Source: Phorcus lineatus (lineage: Eukaryota; Mollusca; Gastropoda; Trochida; Trochidae). Taken from it: a stretch of 64,000 bases of DNA. The notes below the pieces were generated by a model, which was given only the letters and a program-made list of their open reading frames with translations, made no database searches and was not told the origin of the DNA. Made by a program: the position numbers and the translations under genes. The stretch lies in assembly GCA_921293015.1 (NCBI GenBank), contig OV121093.1:26980622-27044621 (forward strand). The letters are read 5' to 3'. Below, piece by piece: positions 1 to 11,255 of this stretch; positions within the stretch are counted from its first letter, which is position 1; each line of letters opens with the position of its first letter.

Positions 1-196
1 GCATACACTTTGAATGTCAATAGTTTATCTTGTTATTGTTAAGGAAATGAAACTCTCGGAATAACTGAAAATTAAATCATGCATTTTACGGTAGTTACTT
101 AAGTTTAAATCCAAATTGTTTATCACACTGACAGACATTTCACTTGTGTGTTGTTCACTGTAGAACATAAAGAGTAAGCTCAACCCTTGGACAATA

Positions 197-413
197 ATGC
201 TTTATCAGTCGATTTGTTCCTATGTCGGTTTCTTCATCCAGTGTTTTCTGAGGAGAAATGGGACTTTGGAAACCGACAATGTTAAATACATGTAGGTTTT
301 GTCAACATCCAAATTTTACAGTTTGGCGAGACAGAAGGAATCACCGGGGGCAGCGGATTGTAAAATCATCAAAACCAAGCACGACTACTGTTTCATTGCA
401 AGCTCTGGCCATT
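197..413 (+). pseudogene. Degenerate PAN-like head exon, copy A
   Basis: Reads from ATG as a close relative of the intact minus-strand head exon at 36076-36280: it begins MLYQSICSYVGFFIQCFLR and keeps the order of conserved Cys and STSK residues. A TAG stop interrupts it right after a KYM motif (about codon 33), and the Cys that follows STSK in other copies is Ser. The alignment resumes after the stop and ends at a phase-1 GTAAAT donor, the same phase as all other copies. The matching tail exon is probably 5314-5756, about 4.9 kb downstream. Known: PAN/apple folds are extracellular protein- or sugar-binding modules. Inferred: an inactive gene copy, unless the TAG is a sequencing error. Confidence 0.6.
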
Positions 414-611
414 GTAAATATGGAACATGTAATTGCAGCATCCAAACATGTGCTAGAAAGTAAGGTTTTATTCTACAGGGTGAAATTAAATTATAATAAT
501 AATGTTATCTTCGGGATAACACTGTTATCACAAGAACAAAATCTTAAAGTTTTCACTTTGATCACCTTGCTTGATTCGAACACATCCTCAGAGTCTGGCA
601 ACACAACCATA

Positions 612-1395
612 GGTGGCGTCATACCAAACATATCAACCCTTTAAGGTGGCGTCATACCAAACATATCAACCCTTTAAGGTGGCGTCATACCTAACATACC
701 AACCCTTCAAGTTGGCGTCATACCAAACATATCAACCCTTTAAGGTGGCGTCATACCTAACATATCAACCCTTTAAGATGGCGTCATACCTAACATACAA
801 ACCCCTTAAGGTTGCGTCATACCAAACATATCAACCCTTTAAGATGGCGTCATACCTAACATACCAACCCCTCAAGTTGGCGTCATACCAAATATACCAA
901 CCCTTTAAGATGGCGTCATACCAAACATATCAACCCTTTAAGGGGGCGTCATACCAAACATATCAACCCCTTAAGGTGGCGTCATACCAAACATATCAAC
1001 CCTTTAAGGGGGCGTCATACCAAACATATCAACCCCTTAAGGTGGCGTCATACCAAATATACCAACCCTTTAAGATGGCGTCATACCAAACATATCAACC
1101 CCTTAAGGTGGCGTCATACCAAATATACCAACCCTTTAAGATGGCGTCATACCAAACATATCAACCCCTTAAGGTGGCGTCATACCAAATATATCAACCC
1201 CTTAAGGTGGCGTCATACCTAACATACAAACCCCTTAAGGTGGCGTCATACCTAACATATCAACCCCTTAAGGTGGCGTCATACCAAATATATCAACCCC
1301 TTAAGGTGGCGTCATACCTAACATACAAACCCCTTAAGGTGGCGTCATACCTAACATACCAACCCTTCAAGGTGGCGTCATGCCTAACATACCGG
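612..1395 (+). repeat. 33-bp minisatellite, about 24 copies
   Basis: About 24 uninterrupted units of 33 bp (unit begins GGCGTCATACC and contains a variant of ATATCAACCC). I see no length-changing indels. Because 33 is a multiple of three, one frame stays open and encodes an 11-residue repeat (ASYQTYQPFKV variants) for 267 codons; a second frame is also open and the third stops once per unit. Unit differences include Gln/Leu and Thr/Ile changes, so there is no clear synonymous bias. It lies in the presumed intron between head copy A and its tail exon. Most likely a non-coding minisatellite; coding use is not excluded. Confidence 0.85.
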
Positions 1396-1837
1396 ACATC
1401 ATATGCAGGTCAATAAGTTCCGACTCTTTCTAGATTTTGGATGTCTATTTGTCTTTTCATTATCATCTTATGTCAGTCGGGAAAGAACGTTAAGGTACTA
1501 GCAGCCGTTCTTTTGGTGATTGTGGTGATGCCTATATAATAACTACACTAGTTAGCAACTTAAGTGTTCCTAATTTATGTCATAAAGTCCAAAAAAATAT
1601 AATTTTGTTGATTCATTGACCATATCGGTCGTAGTTGTCAATGGATAAATAAACCAAAACTATGTAACCATTCGTAACTATTTTTGTGAAGTATACTTTT
1701 ATGCGATGAGTGTAAATTTGTAAAAGAAAATATATAAATACTTTGTGTACTGGTAATTCAAATTTATCAATCTATTGGACTGAAGCTTGATATGTAAATG
1801 TTATAGTTTTAAGCTCAATAAGTAAGTAAATACTTTA

Positions 1838-2020
1838 TCGTGGTGTATTGGTTTGCGTGCTTCAGTGAGAGCTATGCTAGCCTGCGTTTAGGGCCATCTA
1901 AGCTAGACGGATCGAGGGATAGAAGCAAGGCCGTTCTAAAATCTTCTGTCTCTTCTTTCTCTTCCGACACAATCACTCGCACGTTTAAAAATTTACTACT
2001 TTTAGTTAATCAATTCTTAA
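1838..2020 (+). repeat. Dispersed retroelement-like repeat X, partial copy
   Basis: Contains the run ATCGTGGTGTATTGGTTTGC, then GAGAGCTATGC and a CTAGACGGATCGAGGGATAG-like segment. The same order recurs at 7775-8000 and 9560-10110. The CTTATCGTGGTG...GAGCTATGC...GGTAGGG layout resembles a 5' segment I associate with RTE-type non-LTR elements or derived SINEs; the family name is tentative. The short reading frame across it has no protein features. Confidence 0.5.
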
Positions 2021-2691
2021 GGGATGGGTCAGTTAAAGGGTCAGTTATATATTTCTGAAGGAAACTAGTTGCCAATGAACGAATAAATTTGGGTAGACTG
2101 CTGTGGGGTAGATTGTTTAGCTTATTTTGATTCATCGATTCTTGGTAGTGGAATCAGACTTTTGAGAATTTTGTCTTTTCGTACTGATGATCACATAGAG
2201 TTTAATGCAATGGAAGTGGTTAATTCAGCCAGGTTTGGAGTAACCATCATGTAACAATAGCTATGTGACATGATTATCTAAATATTCTCTATACTGATAG
2301 TAATCAGTTTAATCAGTAACAAGTTTAGCATACATTGCCCATTTACCTTCAAATTCATTAAATTTAACTTTATTCAAGTATCTTGTTTTTCTAATGAATA
2401 ATAGTATTTTAATTCGTTCATAAAATGTAATAGTTGATGGGTTATCTTTCGCGATTAACATTTTTTAAGGTGGTACTTGGCTAATAATAATATTAAATCG
2501 AAGGTGTCATCTGTATGAAATGTGGGTGAAAACCCAAAAAGGATTAAGTGACAATGAAGATGTATAATGCCTGTGTGTGTACATTTCAATACCAGCCAAT
2601 GTGAAAAGCCTGCCAAAATTATTTAGTGGTTCTACAATTCCAAAAAAATATGCATTATTGTAATTGGGGAATCAGCCATTGGTATATATTT
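2021..2691. other. No gene seen
   Basis: AT-rich intergenic or intronic sequence (inside the presumed long intron of locus A). No open frame with recognisable features, no splice-bounded exon and no repeat unit that I could support. Confidence 0.5.
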
Positions 2692-2835
2692 AGAGAATAA
2701 CGAACGAGGTACGAGTGATTACGGGAAATATCCACGAGTTGAAATAATGTTCACAGTCGTGAGCCTTGGCGACCGACTGAACATTATTTCTACGAGTGGA
2801 TATTTCACGTAATCACTCGTTCCGAGTTGGTTATG
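2692..2835. repeat. Palindromic foldback element
   Basis: Two arms of about 65 bp, imperfectly inverted around a short GTGAGCCTTGGCGACC-like centre near 2765. The left arm carries CGAGTGATTACGGGAAATAT and the right arm the inverted counterpart ATATTTCACGTAATCACTCG. No coding potential. One of six short hairpin elements in the window with different arm sequences but the same layout. Confidence 0.75.
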
Positions 2836-5313
2836 CTATATATTACCCATATGCAATTAAAATAACCAATTATACGACTGAAATACCTTGTCATTAAAGA
2901 CGGCAATACTACGGTAGTGACATTGATCAGCTGATCCGTATTCATACGCGTGTAAAAACCAAACATCTCAGGAAGTAAATTAGTCAACAACGCTACGCAA
3001 TGTAGGCCTACTTCTGTTTAAAAAGACCATGAAACTGACTACAGTTTGGTCCCCAAATAATACATAACATGATTTTCATATTTGAGACACATTAAGATCA
3101 TGACAAAAATACTCTTAGAAGCTATCGCATGAATATGCTTATGTGAACATGTGTGTCGTCGTCCCTACCTACTTACTAACGGGCGAGTGGCTGAACGTAC
3201 AGTATTGAAACGAAAACTGGAAAAACCTGTAAATTTTTTAACATTTCAACAGATAAAAGTGGCAATATCTTGAAGAGAACCTTTGTTAAACTAGATAAAT
3301 ACATAATTACAACAACGAAACGTTTGCCCAAAAAATGTGTACGGATCGAGCGTTTCTCGATCTGTATGAATACTTTATACAGCTGCATACTGCGTGAGAG
3401 AGGACGCCATATATATTGTGCAAAGGTTTGTTTGGTGCGAGCGTGTTCGAACTGGATCGAGTCTGTCAGACCTGCACTTTTTTGCACCGACAATAGTATA
3501 TAGTTTGAACAATCGTTGGCTTCATGTGATTTTATGCTGTGAAATGATGCTGATTAATTCTAAGTTAGCATTAACGTATCGTTAATCTTAAGATTATGTT
3601 TTGATGTTTTCATGTATATTTTTATGGCAGCCATGTTTGTTTACAAACGCGACGCCTATTTTCAAGTATTTTGCTTGGGAAAAATTATCATTCTTGTAAA
3701 TTACAGTCATAGCGAAACACTTTGATGAAGTGTCAAAGTATGTGTTAGAATTTTAACTTGTAATAAATGTATAAGAATGTTCATCTATCTACGCTTTTCT
3801 TTGAAAGGCGATTTATCAATGAAACGTGAAAATAGTCCCGTCAACCGATCGTATTTCATTCTCAGGGTAACCGACCAATCAACGTCGAGAATCACTAAAG
3901 AGCACATGTACGGATATCAAAAAGATATCCACCTGTGTCTCCTCGCCCATATGGGTAATATATTTATATTAATTTCTGTATGTTGATATCAGGAATAAAA
4001 AGATAAAATAAAATAGATATCTAGACATAACAAACAACAATTTCAATTACAAATATTTGGTAAATTTACAACAAGTTATCACTGTTTTGTTGAAATATAA
4101 ATATGTAATTTAAATTTTAAAAAAGGTATGTGACATGATGTCTTGTAGATTTATATAACATTTTTGTGATCTTGATTTAAGGATTTTGACCCAAAATGTT
4201 AAGGTTTTTATTAACTTTCGAGCGGCCATCAGTACCTTCGGGTTGACTTTTTGTTCTTTTCATTTATGCATACTTACTTTTTCAATTAAAGACATAACGA
4301 CTGCTGATAATCCCCAACTTCTTTGTATAGGCGTCCAAACTGAGTTTCTTTCAGTTTTCATTAAATATATAACTAATCATTTTGAAATACAAACTCTTAC
4401 TTTCAAAATGTTAGGTTTTATATCAGAAAGAAATTCCAAGTTGGGATGGCTAAATAGGAGAGTCGGGAATTATTAACTGTATAACTGTGTATAACTGAAC
4501 GTTTGAAATAGTATTCCTATTGCCAAGAAAAGAATGGACCATTTGCTCCTTCAACTAGTGAGGCGATTCATTATCATATTGCCGAAGTTATTGTGAAGGG
4601 AAAACCAAATTCTAATGGTTACGTTTTGCTTTATTTCATTTCATATGAGTAGAAAACTATTGTTTACATATTTTATTAATGTTCAATTTAAATCTCATGG
4701 AAATATACAGAAACAGCCTCCATTACTTGACACCGCCAGCTATAGTGACGGTACATACGAATAGTGTTAGTACTAACAGGCAACAAAGTATGGGAACTCA
4801 CACTGTAACAATGGTTGCTCGGCAACAGTGATATGTGCACATGTACACACATGTACTATATTTCACTACTTATGTTTAACCTTATGACTGATAATGTATC
4901 CCGACCTATCATTTTGAGGACTAATTTTAGAAATGATCAAGACATGTGAGGCGAAATAGATATTGAATTTGACAGAAATTAACATAGACATTAGGAATAC
5001 TTAAGACGTTTGTGTAACAAAGATACTAGAGGTGACAAATACATTAGAATTGACAAATAGATAAGTTGACAAGGACATTAAAGATAACAAAGACATAAAA
5101 AGTCGAAAACGAGAAGAAAAGTTATTGACATTTGCAGAGACGAAAACATTAGGGACATAAATTAATTCATAAGGAGCAAAAGGAAAAAGGAATGACAAAT
5201 AATAACCGACAAAGTTATCAGAAGTGAGAAAAGCATTAAAAGAGCATGAGTTAAAGCTATGACAGAGAACGAGAAGGTTATATTTCAATTAAATTTTGAT
5301 TTGGTTGTTTCAG
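2836..5313. other. No gene seen; AT-rich sequence upstream of tail exon A
   Basis: Short open frames occur on both strands around 3.2-3.6 and 4.2-4.5 kb, but they overlap in opposite directions and carry no domain, signal peptide or credible splice pair. 4990-5260 is a degenerate A-rich repeat with words such as GACAAA and ACATTA. The far 3' end (5300-5313) is the pyrimidine-rich acceptor TTGGTTGTTTCAG of the following exon. Confidence 0.5.
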
Positions 5314-5756
5314 ATTTTACCAACAGAGACAGTGGCCTTAAACTTAAGACACGTACCATGACGACTCTTGTACCAGTCACCAGTGCCACCTCACAGGCTA
5401 AGAAGACTTTTGTACCAGTCACCAGTACCACCTCACAGGCTAAGAAGACTTTTGTGCCTGTCTCCATTACAACTTTACGCACCACAACAACTATTGTACC
5501 AGCTTCAAGTACTATGACGACTCGTGTACCAGTCTTCAGTACCTATTCACGTTCCATCATGACTCCTTTACCTGTCTCCAGTACCATCCTACCTACAACA
5601 ACTCCATTTCCATTTTTTATAACCACCTTACGTACCAAAGCCACTTTTATACCAGCACAGAGGACAACCTTAAGAACCACGACCCCGGATATGTCGTTTT
5701 CCTCTTTTTATTTGGCATTGAAGAGAGCTGGCCGGTGTATTACGTCCCGGCAGTAA
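5314..5756 (+). CDS. Thr/Ser/Pro-rich mucin-like tail exon, copy A
   Basis: The exon starts after TTGGTTGTTTCAG in phase 1 (reading DFTNRDSG...), the phase used by the other tail exons here. It encodes about 147 residues, mostly a 14-residue Thr-rich repeat (core TxVPVTSTTSQAKK, later TTLRTTT), a likely O-glycosylation substrate of mucin type. The end (FSSFYLALKRAG) matches the C-terminus of the minus-strand tail at 33992-34563, but after RAG it runs into a TAA; shifting one frame restores a GSNTTSP end like the other copy, so a small deletion has changed its last residues. Its only visible head exon (197-413) has a stop, so the locus is probably a pseudogene or has another, unseen 5' exon. 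Confidence 0.5.
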
Positions 5757-6046
5757 TACCACCTCACCTTAGCACTGAATATCGTTAATTCTAAAGCTGA
5801 AATGGTAAACTGTACTTAATCTGATTCAACGACTCTCTTGGTGCAATTATTATTGAATGAAAACTGGATTATGTACCTCTCTGCACTACTCAAATGTCAC
5901 GTGGGAAACTAACGTACAGCAAGGAAACAGATTGAGTTAGTGGGCGAACTATTGTTTAACGCCGCTTGGGCAATATTTCAGCCATTAGCGGCGTAAGATT
6001 TAATGAAGCACGTAGGCTGTAAAAACATCAGCAAAATATCACAGAG
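5757..6046. other. 3' flank of tail exon A
   Basis: Non-coding. Around 5934-6000 there is a short inverted pair with GTTTAACGCCGC and GCGGCGTAA, probably a repeat relic. No canonical AATAAA is seen close behind the stop. Confidence 0.4.
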
Positions 6047-6262
6047 TTAGTTAAAAGCTGATATAGACTGTGTAAAATTATACAACTTATCAAATAGATT
6101 GATTGCCTTTAAATATTCTAAAATACGGTGTTCACCGAATTGATTAAAAAGTTGTGAAATTGAAAGATTTGAGTAAAATGTTTCCCTTACTTGTGCAGTG
6201 TCCCAGCACTCGCACATGATGTGCTTAACTGTGAGGGGACACTGATAGGGAATACTTAACAA
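6047..6262 (-). pseudogene. LINE ORF2 C-terminal fragment
   Basis: A minus-strand frame of about 70 residues contains CPLTVKHIMCECWDTAQVRE followed by an LFNQFGEHRILEYLK-type segment. This is the usual far C-terminus of I/Jockey-group non-LTR retrotransposon polymerases (a Cys/His knuckle, then an Arg-containing helix and an ILEFLK motif). The 5' side is cut off exactly where the palindromic element 6258-6402 starts; reverse transcriptase and endonuclease are absent. A dead fragment. Confidence 0.6.
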
Positions 6263-6402
6263 TTATTGACTTCAAGTGAGGTTGATCCAATGATTTATCG
6301 ACCTTGGACGTGTGACATTCACAGAGGCGAAGCCGAGGTGAATATCACATGTCCAAGGTCGATAAATCATTGGATCAACCGAGTCTGAAGTCAATAATTG
6401 TT
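6258..6402. repeat. Palindromic foldback element
   Basis: Arms of about 65 bp: AACAATTATTGACTTCA at the left is inverted as TGAAGTCAATAATTGTT at the right, and TGATTTATCGACCTTGGAC is inverted as GTCCAAGGTCGATAAATCA. The centre is GAGGCGAAGCCGAGG. It abuts the truncated LINE fragment, so it may have inserted into that LINE or sits at a deletion junction. Confidence 0.85.
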
Positions 6403-7774
6403 TTATTATATGAATTAGGTCTTGAATTACCATACTTCTGGTATTTCCGGTAGACCGTGATTTTCGAGATCTATTTTTATCCACCGGAGGTGTTTGGATT
6501 GTTATATCAACCTCTCGCGATCCACACAGGTTGACATCGCTTGACGTCATAGCTGTCATGTGACCAAGTAGGCCAATCAGAAAGACTTAAATAATCCATT
6601 CATATAATAAACACAGTTGGGTCTTCCCTTTTAAAAGATATGAATGGGTGAGATAGGTGTTTCCAATGCGACATCGTCGCAAGACACACGCTTCCTGATT
6701 ACTAAAAAGGATATAAAGATTTATGAGCTAAATAAGGTTGTATTTCATGTAGTTTATTGTGTTGTTGTTGGTCCCATTGCGACCGCCAACGCTGTTTTAT
6801 TAACATAGAAAGATTGAACTTTATAGTGTTTGGTAGGCTTTACAAATATATCCGTTTGGGTTGATAATAAATCAAATATCCTGATTGCTTAGGTCTCCTT
6901 TTTATTATTTGTCCCTAGAGTCCATGTGAAGCTGTTAAAGGTGGGTCGAGGAAAGTTTTGCTTTACCTTGGCTTTGAAGTAACTGGGACTGTCGTTGAGG
7001 CCTTAAGAAATCTTTGAATGAAATTTCACAGCACAGATACATTTTCAAAGTAAACTCTTTTCCGCTTTAAATGAAATTTACTGTACTGGGATGTTCCGCC
7101 AACTTTGAGTTGCCTTTATGCCATTAACATGGTGCCATTAGGACCAACGATCTGTAATTGTAGAGATTCTTTTACTCTTTGATTAGTGTTATTTTATTAC
7201 AAGACCTTCACATACGATCACTTGCACTGGCTATTTAACAGTCATCGCTTCCTTTGTGAAAATTTCCAGTAACAATGTCTAATTTGCGTATAATATGAAG
7301 GTCGTGGAATCGGTTTATGTCAACAGCCACGAGTCTGATGCATCACAATTTTTTGTACAACAATATCATATTTTTTCGTAAATATAGATTATTATTACAT
7401 TGGAACAGAGCAAACTTCCCGATGATAAATTTTCGAACACTGCCGCATGTGTCGTTAGCGAATAGTGTAGGTGTTCGACGCAAAAATTTCAAATAACTCA
7501 GGGCAAAATTTTGCTTTGTTGCAATATACGAACTTATGGAATCTACTCCTTTATTGTTTCATGCAAGAAACTTTTTATTTACTCATATATTATTTTCCTT
7601 TTCAATGACAATATCATTACAGTTATAATGCGGGAATTTGAAAACATTAAAACAAAATATTCAAGAAATCTAGTTATACTAGAGCAAAGGGATTCGGCTG
7701 GACTTTATTTTCTAAACATCTACACCTTTGCAATCAAGTATTGTAAAAGAATGTCATAATAAAGGTAAGCTTTA
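6403..7774. other. No gene seen
   Basis: AT-rich sequence; one TGACGTCA palindrome at 6542. A minus-strand frame of 95 codons over 6272-6559 runs mostly through the palindrome and is not credible as a gene. A plus-strand frame at 7511-7759 has only AT-driven composition. Confidence 0.45.
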
Positions 7775-8000
7775 ATGCTCCTGGCAGGGACACCCAAGCT
7801 GGACCGGTCGACGGATAGAGGCCAGACTAAATTTGAGTCCTTCCAAAAACCTGCTTTCTATCTCTCACTATGCCTTTCTTTCCGTCTTTTCTCTCATCCT
7901 TTCGATCCCTTTCTCCCTTGTCTGTCCACTCTCTTTTGGATGCTTGTCATCCACGTGTTTAATAACTGAAATATTGTTCAAAGCACGTTAAGCCCCAATT
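7775..8000 (+). repeat. Dispersed repeat X, partial copy
   Basis: Starts at CTCCTGGCAGGGACACCCAA, continues through GACCGGTCGACGGATAGAGG and a C/T-rich block, and ends near CACGTGTTTAATAACTGAAA. Near-identical to 9885-10095, showing a recent interspersed family; the 5' part present at 9790-9880 is missing here. Confidence 0.65.
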
Positions 8001-8339
8001 CACTCACACACTCAAATTTGAACACACTCGGTTTGGAGAAAAAGAAATATTGTAAGAGACGCCTGCCTTTGTGCTTTCTTTATACCATGTCAACTTTTAA
8101 TTAACCAAAACACGCAAATTATGGTTTATAGATTTTACTAAAAATAGTTTTCAAGCCAGTTTCTATACTCATCCCATTACTTAAGCAAAATACAGAAAAG
8201 GAAACTGTCTATCACACTAACTGAAATGAATAGACCGTAGGAAAACCTTTTTGAGGTTAATAAATGTTTTATGTGTCATAAATAATCTATAATTATTAAA
8301 AAGTTGTTTGATACAGTAATTAGTAATTAAATATAACGG

Positions 8340-8516
8340 TTTGATAATAATAACGGTTTTATATTAATTACGGTTTGATAATAGTAATTATATAATGGTT
8401 TGATAATAATAACGGTTTTATATTTATTACGGTTTGATGATAATAATTATATAATGGTTTGATAATAATAACGGTTTTATAATAAAAACGGTTTGATAAT
8501 AAATAATATTATAAAT
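8340..8516. repeat. 59-bp AT-rich tandem repeat, 3 copies
   Basis: Three units starting at about 8340, 8399 and 8458, each with TTTGATAATAATAACGG followed by TTTTATA and an ATTATATAATGG segment. The third unit decays into shorter repeats. No coding potential. Confidence 0.8.
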
Positions 8517-8801
8517 GGTATCTAACAGATATTAAAGATATTTTAGAAATATTAGAATTAGAAATAACACATGGATATTGGACTACTTTAATAGTTTCGT
8601 TGTGTATTCAAGTACCTGACAATGATTGCTGATAACAGTTCACTCATTTTTGGTATAAGAAGACGAAAAACATTGTTCAGTTCACTTTTCTAATAATGGA
8701 ACCAGTAAGATACCCTCGTGTCTACTGCTCTAGGGAGTGTACTTCCAGACAACAATGCTTACAATGCGATTCGTGTGATAGAGGGCAGCACAGAAGGTGA
8801 G

Positions 8802-9047
8802 TTGAGGTGAGTTGGGGGTTTAACGCCGCTTTCAAGATTATTTCACTTATATCGCGGCTGCTAGTATTATTGCAGGGAGAAAGCCCGTAACACCATTGTG
8901 GCTATGCATTGCGGTGAAACCTGCGAACACGGCTGGAACTATCAAACCATAGGTGGTACTGCGCTGAATTTCAGAGTGTAACATTGTACCCAAACCTGAC
9001 CTTCTGATCTGAAGCCGAACGCGCTAACCACTGCGCTATCCCTCAGC
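8802..9047 (-). mobile_element. tRNA-derived SINE, minus orientation
   Basis: Matches the family seen whole at 44654-44882. On the plus strand it begins GAGGTGAGTTGGGGGTTTAA, passes TTTCACTTATATCGCGGCTG and TGCATTGCGGTGAAACCTGC, and ends with the reversed tRNA-like head (GCGCTAACCACTGCGCTATC). The B-box part of the head is deleted, so this copy is unlikely to be transcribed. Confidence 0.8.
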
Positions 9048-9559
9048 ATAGAACATGTCAAACAGGTATGACGGGTTTTATTTTTAAAATGAATGATAAA
9101 ATAAATAATTAAAATTTAATGTACACAATAATTAATAAACTTGTCAATGTTGCCGCATTGTTGATGAAGTAATGCATTGACGTAACAAAGTCTGATTGTT
9201 GGCGTGTGATGTTAAAATGACAGTGTTATAAATTAGTTTACGTATTTGCAGTCAATAAACAAAGTGAAGGTCAATAAGATATGAAGAGAATAACTCGAAA
9301 CAATATATAACAATCGATTTTGTTCTCTTTACTTGTCAAGAAATTCGGATTTTACCAATTTCCTGTTGCGGGAGAACTTGGTCAGATTAGCGGCCGAACT
9401 GGCTAGCGGCCGGACCGGGTGTATCCCTATATTCCCCTTCAAAATACAACATTGTTGACAAATTATAGTTTATATTCACTTTATTCGTTTAATCTAACCT
9501 ATAAGTGTTCGAATCCTTGAGTTAGATAAATACAAGTTTTTAATATTACTTCTAATCCG

Positions 9560-10110
9560 CCACCACTTGACTCAATACCTTATCGTGGTGTGGTGGTTTG
9601 CGAACTTGCAAATATTGTCTAAATGTTGAATTTCACTTCTAAGTAAACGTGAGAATAATGAAAAATAAACGGTATTTTATAATAATTCACTGAGAGATAG
9701 CAGATTCCCTTTTTCTAGAAAAAAATACTTGGTTGCATTTATACATGCAACAAATGAAATTGAGTTCTTTTCAATTAGTTATTACAGAACACGAGACCAC
9801 CACTGGACTCAATACCTTATCGTGGTGTGGTGGTTTGCGTGCTTCAGAGACCCCGAGAGCTATGCCAGCCGGAACTTACATGTTCCTGGTAGGGACACCT
9901 AAGCTGGTCGACGGGTAGAAGCCAGACCAAATTTGAGTCCTTCTAAAACATGTTGTCTATCTCTCACTATGCCTTTCTTTCCGTCTTTTCCCTCATCCTG
10001 TCGATCCTTTCTCCCTGATCTGTCCACTCTCTTTTGGATGCTTGTCATCCACGTGTTTAATAACTGAAATATTATTCAAAACACGTTAAACCTTAACCGA
10101 CTCACTCAGT
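9560..10110 (+). repeat. Dispersed repeat X, longest copy with partial duplicate
   Basis: A first partial start (ACTCAATACCTTATCGTGG) lies at 9570-9605. It is repeated at 9805, where it continues into GAGAGCTATGCCAGCC, CTGGTAGGGACACC, a GACGGGTAGAAGCCAGACC block and the C/T-rich 3' part shared with 7775-8000. The doubled start may reflect two insertions or a nested one. Confidence 0.6.
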
Positions 10111-11215
10111 TCTAATCCTATTTTAAAACCTGTCTATGAGTTCACCGGATTTCTTGTCTACGAGGTTGTTTTGTCTACGAGATCACTGCATCCCCATGTA
10201 TCATCTCGACTTGAAATCCTGTCCTTTTGGTTGGGACGTGTCCCAACATGGAATCTTAAGTTAGGACGTCCAATCTAAGAGAGTTATTATATCATGCTTA
10301 TACTATTCTTATTCATATATGAAATTTGTCAATGACATGTCTTTTTAAATCATTTATGTATATACCTTTCGTTCCTGCATAGAAAATTCAACTCTATATT
10401 CGTTTACTTGACTTACTGGCTTGGATTTATCTCTCATCTTCTACAAGCCATTGAACATAAATATATTGTATACACAAACTGATTTAAACGTACATTTGAT
10501 AATCAATTGAATTAAGACGTTGTCACCTTATATCACAAAAATGAACTTTGAAAAAGCATTATTATCTAACAACCATACACATCTAATCGATGTAAAAAGA
10601 TGTAAAACACCAATCGGGGAAACAAAATTATTTGTTATTAGATAGCAAAGATGTTTATTTACATGTTGAAAAAAATACAAAGTATACATATATTTGGCTA
10701 ATATCCGTTTTTACAAAAAAGAATATGATGAATATTGACCGAGTTTGATATGAAAGTAGAAGAGGTAGGAGTTAATGATGATATCTATACACCGTTATGA
10801 CTAAACTGATACAGAGAAATAAATATTCCATCCACAGTCCTTGTATAGCCAAAATATCAATGTATCCTAAAACGTTATTCATGAAAGGCTGAATCGGTGG
10901 ATACAATTATTGACAGCTTGGCATGTTAGAGGACCTGAGTTTGACGCCGAGTCAATCGGCCATGAATACACAAACGATCTTGTAACGGTAGGTGGGCGAT
11001 TAAATCTTCCGAGCTCAATTTCTAAAGGCAAAGTTCCACATCTCAATTTCGCTAACAGGCTTCGGTGTTGACGATTTGATACTTGAGAAAGATACGTTCA
11101 CTTAATGTTTTAAAAACAATCTTTTATTTAGTAATAACTAAGTCGACTGAATCAAATATTAATATAACTTGAAACTGTTAAAGTTTGTTGTTTTGTGGGT
11201 AACCCAAATTTGTAG
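10111..11215. other. No gene seen
   Basis: AT-rich sequence with no long frame, repeat array or splice-bounded exon that I could support. Confidence 0.5.
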
Positions 11216-11255
11216 TAATTTATCATAAGTGAACATCTGGGACATAACTCTTCCT

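Noticed and set aside
258..644. 128-codon plus-strand frame across head copy A and its flank
   Set aside because: It is out of frame with the conserved head-exon alignment and has no features of its own.
2805..5288. Several 60-100-codon frames, including opposed pairs at 3176-3585 and a minus frame at 5001-5288
   Set aside because: Overlapping frames on both strands in AT-rich or repetitive DNA, without signal peptide, domain or splice context.
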